Shown one piece after another: positions 32,840-43,849 of a stretch of DNA of 64,000 bases. Position 1 is the first letter of the stretch, and the number at the start of each line of letters is the position of its first letter. The translations under genes were made by a program, and so were the position numbers. Under the pieces are notes generated by a model. The model did no database searches. It worked only from the letters and a program-made list of their open reading frames with translations, and had not been told where the DNA came from. The DNA is from Heliocidaris erythrogramma (taxonomy: Eukaryota > Echinodermata > Echinoidea > Camarodonta > Echinometridae), in assembly GCA_025617745.1 (NCBI GenBank), contig CM046858.1, forward strand, positions 37,341,119 to 37,405,118, in the 5' to 3' direction.

Positions 32840-35017
32840 TTAAAATCGGTGGACGCATGCATTCATGTACAAATTCCCATCATGGCATTCATTTTCAGTA
32901 CCATACATAAAGTCATTGGTTGGTACAGCCGAATATAAGTGATCGTTTAAAGAAAGGGTGCTTTGGCAAATGCCTTCCAACGACTCACTTGGGCCATTAC
33001 CACATACATCATCGGGTGTGAGATGGGAAGATTGTGAAACCTGTGAGAGAGATTGGGACATTTTCCTTGTTTTCCTGCTTTTAAGGCTCATATCTGGTTG
33101 GGCGTACATTGCTTCCAACTCTGCGGCAGATCGTGTCGCGCATGGTACCACCGTATCGCCACTCGAAGTCTTCTGTTTATCCTCTGATGAAGTTGAGTTG
33201 CTGATCTTGTTGTCAGACAGACGGGCTCCATCATGGTCATCGGATGATTGAAATGGCCTTAGAATGGTCGGAAGCATTAAAGGTGGTTTTTTAAATCTGG
33301 AAGTGCCTCTTACATCATCCACTGAGGAATACCCGGTTTCGAGAGACGGTGTCATTGAAAGTGGATTCTTTCCGAAGTGCTGCCCAGCGTTTCTGTCATC
33401 ACGTGTGTCTCCTATACACCCTCCTGCTGCAAAGGTGTTGAGCTTACACATGCTTTTGGATAGAAACGAATCTTCCATTTCACAAATTACCGGGAGGGTT
33501 TGAGGTTTACCTCGGTCTTCACTGCGGAACTGCGTCGTCTCCTGCTTTGAACTATTGCTGTCCGATGTTGGTGAGCGCTGATCAGAGACCTCAGCAACAA
33601 TGCTAGGCCGACATGGGTGGGAAGAGAAACTCGTCATCTCTTGAGATCTTGAATCCTCCACGGTGTCTTCCTCTGCAGATGAACTCTCCAAAGGATCTGG
33701 TGACATATGTCGCCCCACGTGATATCTATCTTTTCGCACAAAGTTGTAGTGGCATAACATGACCAAGATGATGCCGATGCTGAAAACAAATGCCAGTGAA
33801 GAAGCGCCTGTCACGGATTTTAGCACTATATTATGAAGATCCTCCGAAATTGTATTGTTGCTTTGATCCGTCACCGTCATCAGTTGATTGGAGGTACTAG
33901 TCGATTTGAAGAAATTTGCTCGAGTCACACCATCTTCATTAGGTGACGTCGATTCCGATTTTTCAACATTCACATTGATGCTTTCACATCGTTGTTCGTC
34001 AGTGGAATTGATTGATTGATTGCTCTGGGTAGAAGATTTAGTAGCAGTCACAGTGATGTTATCCTGATGGCCCTGCAAATCCAAAACTATCATGCTATGC
34101 ACTATCATCTGAAGGTCATTATCGTCGATGCACAGAAATAGTATGTAGTTGGTATTTGTTACGTTGTACGTTTCTTGCAGACTAAGCTGGACTGTTTTGC
34201 CACTGTTACTATACCACCAAACGAGAGAAATGCTCTCATTTCCAACGCAACACTTGAATTGTAGATCATCAGTTTCCCGGTATTTTAACGTTTGATGTTC
34301 AACAGATACAAAGTTACACGTTTCATTAACATGGATATTTTCACGAAAAGTCACACAAATATTTGGTACTCCTTCGCCATCTAATATGTCCTGATAACCA
34401 ACAAAAACATTGATATCATTGGTCAGTATTAAATTGCCATCGAGCTTCCTGTGTGTCGTTCGATGTTTATACAACGCATGGTTTCTTGCTTTGAGTTCTG
34501 CGTGATCGTCATTGCCGACTTGCATCCACTGACAAGACATTTGTAATTTCTCGCTTTCTCTGTCCAGGAGTGTAATGCAAATGGGATGCCTATCAACAAC
34601 GGTCAACGTGAATATCAGCGCTGTGCAAATGAGTTGTTCTTTCTCGTAAATAGTAATGTAGTGAGTTCCCGAATCCAATTTTTGCGCAAGTTCAATCCTT
34701 ATTTCGAATGTATTGTTAGGGACCGATGAAAGAAGCTTATAACGTGCACGAATGTGCGATTCGTTGCTTATGCACTGGAGAGAATGATTACATCTAATTC
34801 TCCAAGCTGCATGTGGAGTCATCCACACAATGGTTTGGCTTTGCTGTACCGCACCCATCAGACGAAATTTCATTGAAACATCCACACCATTAAGTACGTC
34901 GATTTGCTTCCAGTCGTACTCACATGTACTGTCATTCGAAGTACGTTGAACAAAAATCATCAAAATGAAGATACACAGAAAATGTTTCCAACAGAGAAAA
35001 GGTGAACCCCTAGACAT
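32840..35017 (-). CDS. Receptor gene 4 (type I): recent duplicate of gene 2
   Basis: 725 residues from ATG at 35017, the start shared with gene 2. Gene 4 alone has a second in-frame ATG four codons upstream (35029) where gene 2 reads ATT. About two dozen amino-acid changes and one 2-residue deletion (after the signal peptide, SSK-N region) separate it from gene 2. Ectodomain changes are few (VR/IR, EI/EL, DD/ED); most lie in the stalk and tail. Domains are as in gene 2: DSGTHY in D1, MSCQW and NICVTF in D2, FKCCV and FLCID in D3, membrane span LAFVFSIGIILVML. The tail carries GYSSV, MYAQP, LYSAV and LYMNAC. The AATAAA that overlaps the gene 2 stop is changed here (AATGAA). Confidence 0.88.
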   Translation of the reverse strand: MSRGSPFLCWKHFLCIFILMIFVQRTSNDSTCEYDWKQIDVLNGVDVSMKFRLMGAVQQSQTIVWMTPHAAWRIRCNHSLQCISNESHIRARYKLLSSVPNNTFEIRIELAQKLDSGTHYITIYEKEQLICTALIFTLTVVDRHPICITLLDRESEKLQMSCQWMQVGNDDHAELKARNHALYKHRTTHRKLDGNLILTNDINVFVGYQDILDGEGVPNICVTFRENIHVNETCNFVSVEHQTLKYRETDDLQFKCCVGNESISLVWWYSNSGKTVQLSLQETYNVTNTNYILFLCIDDNDLQMIVHSMIVLDLQGHQDNITVTATKSSTQSNQSINSTDEQRCESINVNVEKSESTSPNEDGVTRANFFKSTSTSNQLMTVTDQSNNTISEDLHNIVLKSVTGASSLAFVFSIGIILVMLCHYNFVRKDRYHVGRHMSPDPLESSSAEEDTVEDSRSQEMTSFSSHPCRPSIVAEVSDQRSPTSDSNSSKQETTQFRSEDRGKPQTLPVICEMEDSFLSKSMCKLNTFAAGGCIGDTRDDRNAGQHFGKNPLSMTPSLETGYSSVDDVRGTSRFKKPPLMLPTILRPFQSSDDHDGARLSDNKISNSTSSEDKQKTSSGDTVVPCATRSAAELEAMYAQPDMSLKSRKTRKMSQSLSQVSQSSHLTPDDVCGNGPSESLEGICQSTLSLNDHLYSAVPTNDFMYGTENECHDGNLYMNACVHRF

Positions 35018-35848
35018 GACTACGGTCATTCAGATGGTTCAACTCGATATAAGACGTATAAAATGTAGGCCTACTTAGTCTATATCGAGTGACTACTGTT
35101 TGAGATGTTGCTTGCTTTCTGAAAATTTTGAAATATTGAATATTGAAAATGTGATAACAACGAAGATAATAAATTAAAATTTAATTATGGAAATGCTGTA
35201 GATAGGGTAGCGTAAAATACTGCCGTCTGATGGTCAACGAAGGGCAAACAGGTAAACACGACGATGCAAAGCAGCCCCAAATGCATGGAAGTGAAGTCTC
35301 AGTAAATCGTCAGACATGTCAGAGCGACTGTTTCACGAACTCGCGATTGCTATTGGGTTGGACTTAATGTGGCGTTTTAGTTGTTGAAATGCGGATCTGC
35401 AAACCGGACACTCATTAATATCGAGATAGGTGGAGTTTGATTTCCGACGTATGAAATATATTTCCTTTTAAATTTTCAAGATAGATGGAACATGGATGTT
35501 CTCTTTTATTTTAACTGACCCAGATGGTGAGTAAAGATACAATCAAAACACTTTTAATACCACGAAACCGAAAGTGCTTATGTTTCTGTGTTTTTTATGT
35601 GTCATTTTGCCCTCGTGTGTATTCAAATATGCACATTTACTTCACCACTCTCCTTTGCTTGGATTGATCTCTTTTTTTTCCTCTCCCCCCCCCCCTTTTT
35701 TTTTGGGGGGGGGGTGATATTTTAAAGATCATTACATCAGGAGGGATGAGGAATTTCCACATGGAACAAAAGCAAATCAAATGAGAGATGGTCGATACAA
35801 AGGGCTTTCTCCTGGCTAGTGATTGAGCTAGATATGTTGTGATTATTC
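35018..35848 (-). promoter_or_regulatory. 5' flank of gene 4 with an IRF-like site
   Basis: Near-copy of 13760-14569. GAAACCGAAAG lies at 35564-35574, 547 bp upstream of the ATG. It runs without interruption into the spacer, which shows the empty site for the retroelement that splits module A. Confidence 0.5.
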
Positions 35849-36651
35849 TTCACTAGCAAATATTATTACCCGTGGCACCATGGGGGTGGGAGGGGGGGAG
35901 GGGGGTCTTCTCCTATGTACAGCCCAAGTACCCATTCACACTGAATTAGTTTGTTGATGAAACATATTTGTACAACTGATTCATAGCAGACTTCTCTTTA
36001 AATATAGATAGGATGTTTAATTTAATTAGCATTAGGGGTTAAACTGGGGGAAGAACTTGAATATCATTGTGGATTGAAATCAAAATCTACCTATAGAATG
36101 GAAAAAAGATGTATTCTAACACGGTGTATTCAGTAACAGTCAAGAGGCAATTATTGTAATATAAAAATTATCATTACATGTATTAACCCTTTACCTACGG
36201 GAACAACCGGGTGCCCCCTGTATTAAGCCTATTGGGATGAGATAATTCAGTAGTCAACGGGTTAAGTCGAAAATAAATGTGGAAATATATGTATAATGTA
36301 CAACAGATTGCATTTGTTTGTATAGTTCGCCAATGAAAGGTTGCTCAATCATATATAGTGGAATGTTGAAAGAAGCGAGAAGTATAGTGGAATGTTGAAA
36401 GAAGCGAGAGAGAGAGAGAGAGAGTGAGAAACAGCCAGTGGGAAAATGAGAGAGAGAGAAGAAAAAAAGAATGCAGGGGGTAGATATAAATTATGAAGAA
36501 TACAGGAGAGAAAGAGAGAGAGTGGGGGGGGGGGGTTAGCTGGTGTGATGAAAAGTGATAACATTGTACGGCTTCCACTGGCATGTTTTGGTTTCTACTT
36601 TAAATACTCAGTTTCCATTCATATAAATAATTGGCAGGTGTATGTTAGATC
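35849..36651. repeat. Module spacer with GA microsatellite (module B)
   Basis: Matches 16491-17210. It includes the same repeated TATAGTGGAATGTTGAAAG segment and GA runs (about 36408-36424, 36446-36460, 36505-36521), and a 75-bp piggyBac-like MITE at 36187-36261 absent from module A. Confidence 0.6.
36187..36261. mobile_element. Miniature piggyBac-like element (75 bp)
   Basis: Starts CCCTTTACC and ends CAACGGG, flanked by TTAA at 36183-36186 and 36262-36265. Module A has a single TTAA at the same point. CCC/GGG ends plus TTAA duplication fit piggyBac. Confidence 0.85.
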
Positions 36652-36830
36652 AGTGGCGGATTTTTTTTTTTTTTGGGGGGGGGGCACATCCGGCCCCATG
36701 CACCCCCCCCCCCCCCCTTTGGAAGAAAAGTATGCATTGTGCCGCTCTTTCTTTTTAGAACGAAAACTTTTGTTTCTATTTTCCTTTTTCTTTGCTTGTC
36801 AGAGAATTATGGACGGAAACTGGACCCCCA
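36652..36830. mobile_element. hAT-like repeat remnant (module B)
   Basis: Counterpart of 17211-17400: CAGTGGCGGATTT, then an expanded poly(T)/poly(G) run, a poly(C) run and TTTGGAAGAAAAGTATGCAT. Confidence 0.55.
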
Positions 36831-37756
36831 TACCCCCAATCCACTCGACATCGCAGCCGAAATAGAGCCGTTCCCGATGTCCGATGTGACTGAAATTCAG
36901 GTGCTAGTTGTTCTAGATTCAGGCGGGATGTGCATTAATTAGCACCGGCAATTTCTGAATGTTGAACAATTTTCAGATTAGATCTAAAGTTACATTAAAA
37001 CCATGCCATGTTCACATATTCACTGGACGTTGACGGAAACACACTAAAGGCCGAGTGTGTATATCTATGTACACGCAGTGCGACGGTTCATTCCTCAGCA
37101 TATAGCCTTACGTGTATTAGGCAGCTTCAAATAGACGGTACACGGTGTAAGCGTACCGTACGACGGTGAAACTTATGCCTATGTAATTTCGCTGACCCGA
37201 AAAAGGTCGAAAGGAATGGGAACTTCGAAGCTTTACTCGGGGCCTGCCAAAGAAAGTTACGAATTGTAAAAAAAAAACCTTTAAATAATACGACCAAAAT
37301 ACCACAAACAACCCCTTCATGCCAATCTGGGAACAATTTAAACTCGTAAAAAAAAAACCCAGCTCGATTGAGTGGGAAATCACGGAGAAAAGCGCTTTCA
37401 AACAAACGGACGGACAGACACACACAAAACACGCAGACCACCCACTGAATATTTCCCGTATTCCGTGAATTAAGTCATACGTGGCTGTTGTTGTTTTCAT
37501 GTGTTGCATTGTTGTCCATATTTGTGCGCATGCGCTAAATCCATCCCTGAATATTTGACGTTCATTACAGCTAGCTGCGGGCATGTGCTTGATCTTGTTG
37601 CATGAGGACAACAAACATGGCTGACAGCCGGCGATTTCAACATCACTCACAGGAAGAAATCAATGAGAAATGAGTTACCACAACGCCCCAAAATACAATA
37701 AAAGGCGATGCAAAGGCAACCCGGACCCATCAGGGCATATTTAGAAGAGAGTGAGG
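36831..37756. other. Spacer sequence without a gene (module B)
   Basis: Counterpart of 17401-18189, with about 110 bp (37650-37756) that module A has lost. A 177-codon minus frame (37117-37650) is broken in module A and shows no domain, so I do not call it a gene. Confidence 0.5.
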
Positions 37757-37955
37757 AGCATTGGCGGATCCAGGGGGCGGGGGCACTTCTGGCCCGTGCG
37801 CCCCCCCCCCCCCCTTTGGAAGGAAAGTTTGCATCTTGACCATAGACGATCCTCCCTTTTGTCGATTGTGCCCCCCCCCCCCCTCCCTTTTAGAATGAAA
37901 ACCTTTTTTTTTATTTGCTTGTCGGAGAATTCTGGAGGGAAACTGGATCTGGCGA
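37757..37955. mobile_element. hAT-like repeat remnant, second copy in module B
   Basis: Starts ATTGGCGGATCCAGGGGG, followed by two poly(C) tracts separated by CTCCCTTTTGTCGATTGTG. This is a fuller version of the module A remnant at 18190-18360. Confidence 0.55.
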
Positions 37956-38079
37956 AAAAAAAAACTTTTTGTCGACCCCCCCCCCCCCCCCTCTCCCCCA
38001 CCACTGAGCGACTTTTGGAGAAAAGACTAAATGACGCACAACTTCATGGCTGGAGCTAGTTACGTCATTACTATATGGC

Positions 38080-38405
38080 AGTGCTATCCATATTGCAGTG
38101 GAATGCACAAGGCCGCACACGGACATGGACTCATACAATTTCTCGACTCTAATAATAGATATAACGAAATAATACATTTGATTTGCATTCAAGAAACATG
38201 GTTTAATGGCACTAGGACCCTATCCCAGGGTATACATGTATTGCAAAAAATATCGAAGGGTTGTGCCTTTTATGTACACGATTCTATTCAATACGGCTTT
38301 TCGACTCAAGATGAGACAGAGTTTGAGTTACAGTCTGTAGATATTCTTATTGGAGAATCTGTGTTTCGAGTGTTTCGAGTGAATCTGTGTTTCGAAACTA
38401 GATAA
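38080..38405 (+). mobile_element. LINE 5' fragment: endonuclease start (module B)
   Basis: Counterpart of 18480-18835 with LICIQETWFNGTRTL and CAFYVHDSIQYG. It carries small deletions relative to module A around the GYTCIAKN segment. Confidence 0.75.
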
Positions 38406-39526
38406 CAAGCGAATTTGTCAAAGGCTATGTCAACTAAATTTATAGTCTCACAAATCCTTTCATTATTAGAAGGCTCTTCCTTATTTATTTATTTATTTTT
38501 TTGTTATACTGATACCACTACATACAACTCTTTATTTCTCTCACGCTAAAAATTCCTTTCACTTCGTGAGCGGTAATCAGGCATATTTACAACTGCATGT
38601 ATTGCAAAAAGAAATACCATCAGTTTGTGCAATATTTTTGCTTATTTGTGCATGTATTTTTTTATTGAAAACATAACTGTAAAACTACCTTGTTTTTTAC
38701 CACCCAAGTCTGTGAGAAAAGCACAATCGCCCGTATTCTGAACTCCGGTTTAGCTTAAACGGCGGTCTATGTACCGTGGAAAAACGGGCATTCCCGGCAT
38801 CCTGACTGCATGGACTGCCAGGAATTTCCTGTGAAAAAACGGCATTTTTTACAGTGTATGTCAGAAGGAGGTGTACAGTGTTCATTACATCATCGATAGA
38901 TATAGTGCTAATAAAGCTACATACATTTATTTTCAAAATGTCATATTTAATCCTTATTTTTATTATTATCATTCCTCATCATTGTCTGAAACTTTTTCAA
39001 CATTACGGCCATTCTGAATTTCCGTATTTCCAACTAATTAGTGTACAATTTCGATCTGATATCAAGGATACATTTATCGAACACCTTCCCACCAACTTAC
39101 CATTATTGACAGATTTGATATCAATGTTTCATAAATTTCACAAATATCACCATAATAATTTTGTTTAGTACCTAAGATAATTAGGTAGAAATAATATTCA
39201 ACGAAATTTTCAGTTCCAATTTCAGTACAGTCACAGAACCCGGCTTTATTTGTAACTGTTCAATAGGACTGTCATGACATTACTGATTTGCCAAAGTTAT
39301 GTGACCTCAAAATGATTTATGTGACAAAACTCGAATTTCATCAGATCAGTAATCGTTTGTTTTAGAAGCCAGTGTATAATTTATCATTTTATTTGAAGTT
39401 AGAGTGTATAAAGAATGGCCGACCTGATTTCAGATGTTCTTTCAAAGATAAGGTTTACATGGCAAACTTTTTTTAAATATATGCTACATAAAATTGTTTA
39501 TACAATCCAATTGTGGCGTTCATTTA
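38406..39526. repeat. Spacer and 3' flank of gene 5
   Basis: Counterpart of 18836-20238 but without about 290 bp that is kept in module A and beside gene 6. The last 270 bp before the stop is the gene-linked 3' flank. No gene. Confidence 0.65.
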
Positions 39527-41659
39527 CTAAATGTAAAGTTCTCGATCACATGTAGATTCGTCAGTGCGGGTTACATTGTCATTGCCATACGTATGGTCAC
39601 TGGTTGGTACAGGCAAATATAAGTGATCGGGTGAACAAAGGGTGCTTTGGCAAACGCCTTCTATCGTATCATTTGGAGCATTACTACACACATTATAGGG
39701 CGTGTGATCGGAAGATGATGACATCTGTGAGAGGGATTGGGGTGTTTTCCTCATATTCCCGGTTTTCCTGCTCATATCTGGTTGGGCATACAACGCTTCT
39801 ACTTCTGCCGCAGTTTGTGTCGTGCTTCGTATCACCGTATCCCCACTCGAAGTCTGTGGTTTATCCGCTGTGGAAGATGAGTTGCTAATCTTGTTACTAA
39901 GGTGACGAGCTCCATCGTGCTCATCTTGGTCTGTTGTATTGGTGAATCTGGTAGTGCCCTTTACATCTTCCACTGAGGAATATGCGTTTTCCAGAGGCGA
40001 TGTCATTGATAGTGGATTATCTCCAAAGCGCTGTCCAACGTGTCTGTCATCACATGTATCTTCTGTAGACACTCCTTCAGCAAAGATGTTGATATTAGAC
40101 ATATTTGTGGATGGACACGAATCTTCCATTTCACAAAGTATCGGGAGGGTTTGAGGTTTACTACGATCTTCATTGCTGAACTGCATCGACTGCTCTGGAT
40201 TATTGTTGTCCATTGACGTTGACCGCTGATCAGAGACAGACCCATGTACATCAGTATCCATGCTAGGCTGAGATGGGTAGGATGAGAAACTCGTCATTGG
40301 GTGAGATCTTGAGTCATCCACGGTGTCTTCCTCTGCAGATGAACTCATCAAAGGATCAGGTGACATAAGTCGTTTCACGTGATATTTATCTTTTCGCACA
40401 CAGTTATAGTAGCATAATAAGATGATACCGATGTTAAAAACAAAGGCCAGTGTGGCAACAGCTGTCGTTGATATGAGCATGAAATGTAATTTATCCAGAG
40501 GCTCTTTGGTAGTTTGATTCGTCGTCGGCAGCGATTGAATAGAATTCGTAGTTGAGTATACGTCAGTTTCTCGAGCTGTCCCCTCTTTGTTAGTTGATGT
40601 TAAGCTAGTTGGTGCAACATTCACACTGACGTTTTCACATCGCAGCTTGTCAGTCGAATTGTTTGATTGATTTTCCCCTCCAGAAAATGTATTAATCGTT
40701 ATGTTCTTATTTTGCGTACCGGAGAAAGCTATACTTCTAATGTTGTGGATCATAGTCTTTGATGCATTATTATTTTCAAGACATATAAATAATATTTTGT
40801 CGGCACTGGTCACAGTATGGTTTCTTATTGTTTTGAGTGGAAGTAATTCACCACTAGCATTGTGCAACCATGTGAGTAAAGTGCTCTCATTCTCCACACA
40901 GCAATGAAATTCCATGTCTTTGGATTGACTGTAATCAATCAGATGCCCTTGTATTCTAGGAAAAATACAGGACTTATCCCAAATTAGCATTCCGTTAGAA
41001 ATTGCACAAACATAATCATCATCGTCAATGTCCTGGAAATCAACATGTAAACTGACTTCGTGGGTCAACTTGAGATCACCATTAAATGTTTTGTCTGGAG
41101 TAGCATGTTCAAACAACGTCTGATTTCCAACCATGAGTTTTGCCCGTTCACTAATGCTGACTTTTACCCATTGACATGACAATTGTAATTGTTCTCGTTT
41201 TCTGTCAAGCCATGAAGTACAAGTGCTATTTATGTTAACGACGGTCAAGTGAAAGATCAGTGGTGTACATATCCTGTCCGCTCTCTCGTAGACAAGGAGG
41301 ACGTGTTGTCCCGAATCGTGTTCTTGTGCAGGTTCAATTCTTACCTCAAACTTATCATCTAACAGTTTGATCAATTTATAACGTGTACCGATAGACGACT
41401 CGTTGCTTATACAGTGGAGAGAACTATTGCAAGTAACACTCCAACCACGATTTGGCGATATCCACGTAAGTGTTTCGTTTTCCAGCATGGGACCTTTCAG
41501 GGAAAATCCCACAGAAACATCTTGACCATTCAATGCTTCGACTGATTCAAATGTGTACTTACAAGTACTGTTATCACACGAAATACGGAGGACAAACGTG
41601 TTCAAAATTAAAGCAAGTAAAAATACCTTCCATTTGAAAAATCGGTGCCTCGTCCACAT
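39527..41659 (-). CDS. Receptor gene 5 (type II, mosaic): lacks the C-terminal YxN motif
   Basis: 710 residues, single exon, ATG at 41659 (MWTRHRFFKWKV). The signal peptide and D1 (NTFVLRIS, LTWISPNRGWS) match gene 1 best. D2 from SERAKLMVGN onward (TLFEHATPDKTF, DDDYVCAIS) and the tail match genes 3 and 6, and tail landmarks NNPEQSMQ and VSTEDTCD are shared with gene 6. D3 has FHCCV and LTWLHN, replacing the usual WW by WL. The membrane span is STTAVATLAFVFNIGIILLC. The tail keeps AYSSV, LYAQP, LYLPV and TYGN. The protein stops at CDRELYI, so the last ten or so residues with YxN are gone. About 25 residues after RFTNTTDQ (the TFLRP segment) are also missing, as in gene 6. A functional receptor is still plausible. 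Confidence 0.86.
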   Translation of the reverse strand: MWTRHRFFKWKVFLLALILNTFVLRISCDNSTCKYTFESVEALNGQDVSVGFSLKGPMLENETLTWISPNRGWSVTCNSSLHCISNESSIGTRYKLIKLLDDKFEVRIEPAQEHDSGQHVLLVYERADRICTPLIFHLTVVNINSTCTSWLDRKREQLQLSCQWVKVSISERAKLMVGNQTLFEHATPDKTFNGDLKLTHEVSLHVDFQDIDDDDYVCAISNGMLIWDKSCIFPRIQGHLIDYSQSKDMEFHCCVENESTLLTWLHNASGELLPLKTIRNHTVTSADKILFICLENNNASKTMIHNIRSIAFSGTQNKNITINTFSGGENQSNNSTDKLRCENVSVNVAPTSLTSTNKEGTARETDVYSTTNSIQSLPTTNQTTKEPLDKLHFMLISTTAVATLAFVFNIGIILLCYYNCVRKDKYHVKRLMSPDPLMSSSAEEDTVDDSRSHPMTSFSSYPSQPSMDTDVHGSVSDQRSTSMDNNNPEQSMQFSNEDRSKPQTLPILCEMEDSCPSTNMSNINIFAEGVSTEDTCDDRHVGQRFGDNPLSMTSPLENAYSSVEDVKGTTRFTNTTDQDEHDGARHLSNKISNSSSTADKPQTSSGDTVIRSTTQTAAEVEALYAQPDMSRKTGNMRKTPQSLSQMSSSSDHTPYNVCSNAPNDTIEGVCQSTLCSPDHLYLPVPTSDHTYGNDNVTRTDESTCDRELYI

Positions 41660-42200
41660 TTTGATGTTTCTTCTTTACCCTTTGATCTGTTCAAATGTGT
41701 GATCACGGTCCAATCAAAGTAAAAAAAGATCATGATGGAGAATTTAAATGTCTCTTCTTTCAAACACATTAAACTGGAATGATAATATGACCTCGATATT
41801 AGCATGGAATGCAGAAATTGCATCTGGTGAAAGCTCGTTGTTCCTTCAAATCGACTCATCTATTCCTGATATTCCTTCTTGGCATAACATTCACTTGAAT
41901 ATGCTAAATTTCCTTACTTATAGTGACATCCTGGCAAAAGCATTTGAAACGTTTTAAACTAGGCGGAGTTCAACTCTTAATGTGGCGGAAACGATACACT
42001 GAGCATAATATGGATCTGTTTTTTCCCTTTATACATATATGTACAGGTATGATGAATGATCGCACGCGCAACAGGTCTTACTATGAAACCGAAAGGTTTA
42101 TATGATATTTATCATCTCGTTCTGTCCTATACATGAACATACGAATTATTTTCTAACTTTCCGCTTCTGATACACGTAAATCATAAAAAGACTTCTGCAT
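41660..42200 (-). promoter_or_regulatory. 5' flank of gene 5 with an IRF-like site
   Basis: Patchy match to the gene 1 and gene 3 flanks. GAAACCGAAAG lies at 42085-42095, 426 bp upstream of the start and followed by TTTATATGATATTTATCATC as in gene 3. The acceptor-like site before the ATG is weaker (ATTTGAACAG). Homology fades near 42200. Confidence 0.5.
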
Positions 42201-43849
42201 CCACTTTTTAATAATTTTCCATGATTAAATGTCGAATATTAATATTTGTCAAACATCTGTCCCATTTGGTATGGTTTAAAGCCAAGTAGAATGACACTAT
42301 GTTATTTTTTTTTTAAATGGTTTCATTCCTACTCCTTAATATATACACTCCTCTTCCACCACGCTCCTCTTAATCTGGTTTATATTTTAAAATGGTGTAG
42401 TCAAACCGGTTTGGGATAATATATTCATAAAGAGCGCATGATACAATTATGAAATAAATGATTCATTGCCGCCAATGCAAATCAATGGTAAACAAAACTG
42501 CAATCGACGCATATGTTGATTTCACCATTTTAGCTACCATTTCATTTATAACGATGTTTGACATTTTACCGCTGGCGAATATCCGTCACGTAAAAAATTA
42601 TGGGCGGTTAAACAGAAAACAACCCCCACTCATGTTATCATTAGTTCTGCAGTCCATGAGTTGTATATGTTACGTACCTGAGCAAATGTCATGCATATAT
42701 AAATGCACGGTAGAGTTTGACGAACTCCTAAAATTTATGAGTGTGAAATTTCACCCCCAATCAAATTCTATACTCATTCAATCATGCTTGACATCTGCAT
42801 AAAAATTAAACAATGTCTTAAAATTAATTATACAGCTTGTTATAACTCCGCAGGATAATTACGCAGGAACTCTAAGGATACTCAAAGTCTTGACATTCTT
42901 CGCTCTGACTATGACCAGGCCACTTGTCAAATCACTGTGTTTTCATTCCATTAAGAAGAGTAGAAACCATAATAAAAAATACTTTAACAGCTTATTTACG
43001 TTAACTTCCAATGGCCTTGATTAACACACGAATGTGCATAAATAGCACGATCGCAGAGATTTTCAGAGACATCCCTTTTTTTGCATGACTCTACCTAATT
43101 GACTTTAATTGATTTTGTACCCTGTGGCTTCGTACATTCCGAAAGCTGATGAAGAGCTTGTTGCGACCGCCTTTTTATTTTGTTCTGTTCTCTGAATATC
43201 TCTGCGATTGAGTTTACCTAGGAAGCTAACAACACCCAAGAGATTCTGTTGAGTAGCTCAACCCGATAAAAGAATGGGACGAAGCCTTAATGTCGCACTG
43301 CCGTACAATATCTTCATGTTCTTAATTCTTGTTAATGTTCCCTTCATCCTTTCCATCCTCCATGCTTTCTTTTGCTTCTCTTTCTATCTTTACTCTTCCT
43401 ATTTCAACATGTATCCATATTATACCACATGCACACAATTCTCAGACTATTCATCTCTCATCATTCTGGGTCATTCACTGCCTCGCTCATTTGTATCGTT
43501 ATTATCAAAAACATTCATCAAGCTATGGGATTCTTTTTAATGTCGAAATGGCGTTAGCCACGGAGTTTCCCTTTAACACTATATAGATGATGATGATTTT
43601 TTCTTCCAAGTACATACCGACAGGCGAAACAACAGACACGTAAATAATCAGGAAAACGACACTTGCAATTCCAGTTAATTAAATACAAACTAAGAGGAGT
43701 TGATACTTAACTTTGATGACAATGATGAAGGGCAACATTAGACATCTTACAAATACTTCCAATTTATTAAACGACATAACTGATAACATTTTCCTTTTAC
43801 ATTAAAACATTAGGAGTTTGAATTAAAAATTTTCTTAAACGTTTTAATC
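42201..43849. other. No gene recognised
   Basis: AT-rich sequence. Frames at 42458-42802 (114 codons) and 43274-43586 have no recognisable domain and no copy elsewhere in the window. Confidence 0.4.

Noticed and set aside
37117-37650. 177-codon minus-strand frame in the module B spacer
   Set aside because: The nearly identical module A sequence does not keep the frame, and no domain is visible.
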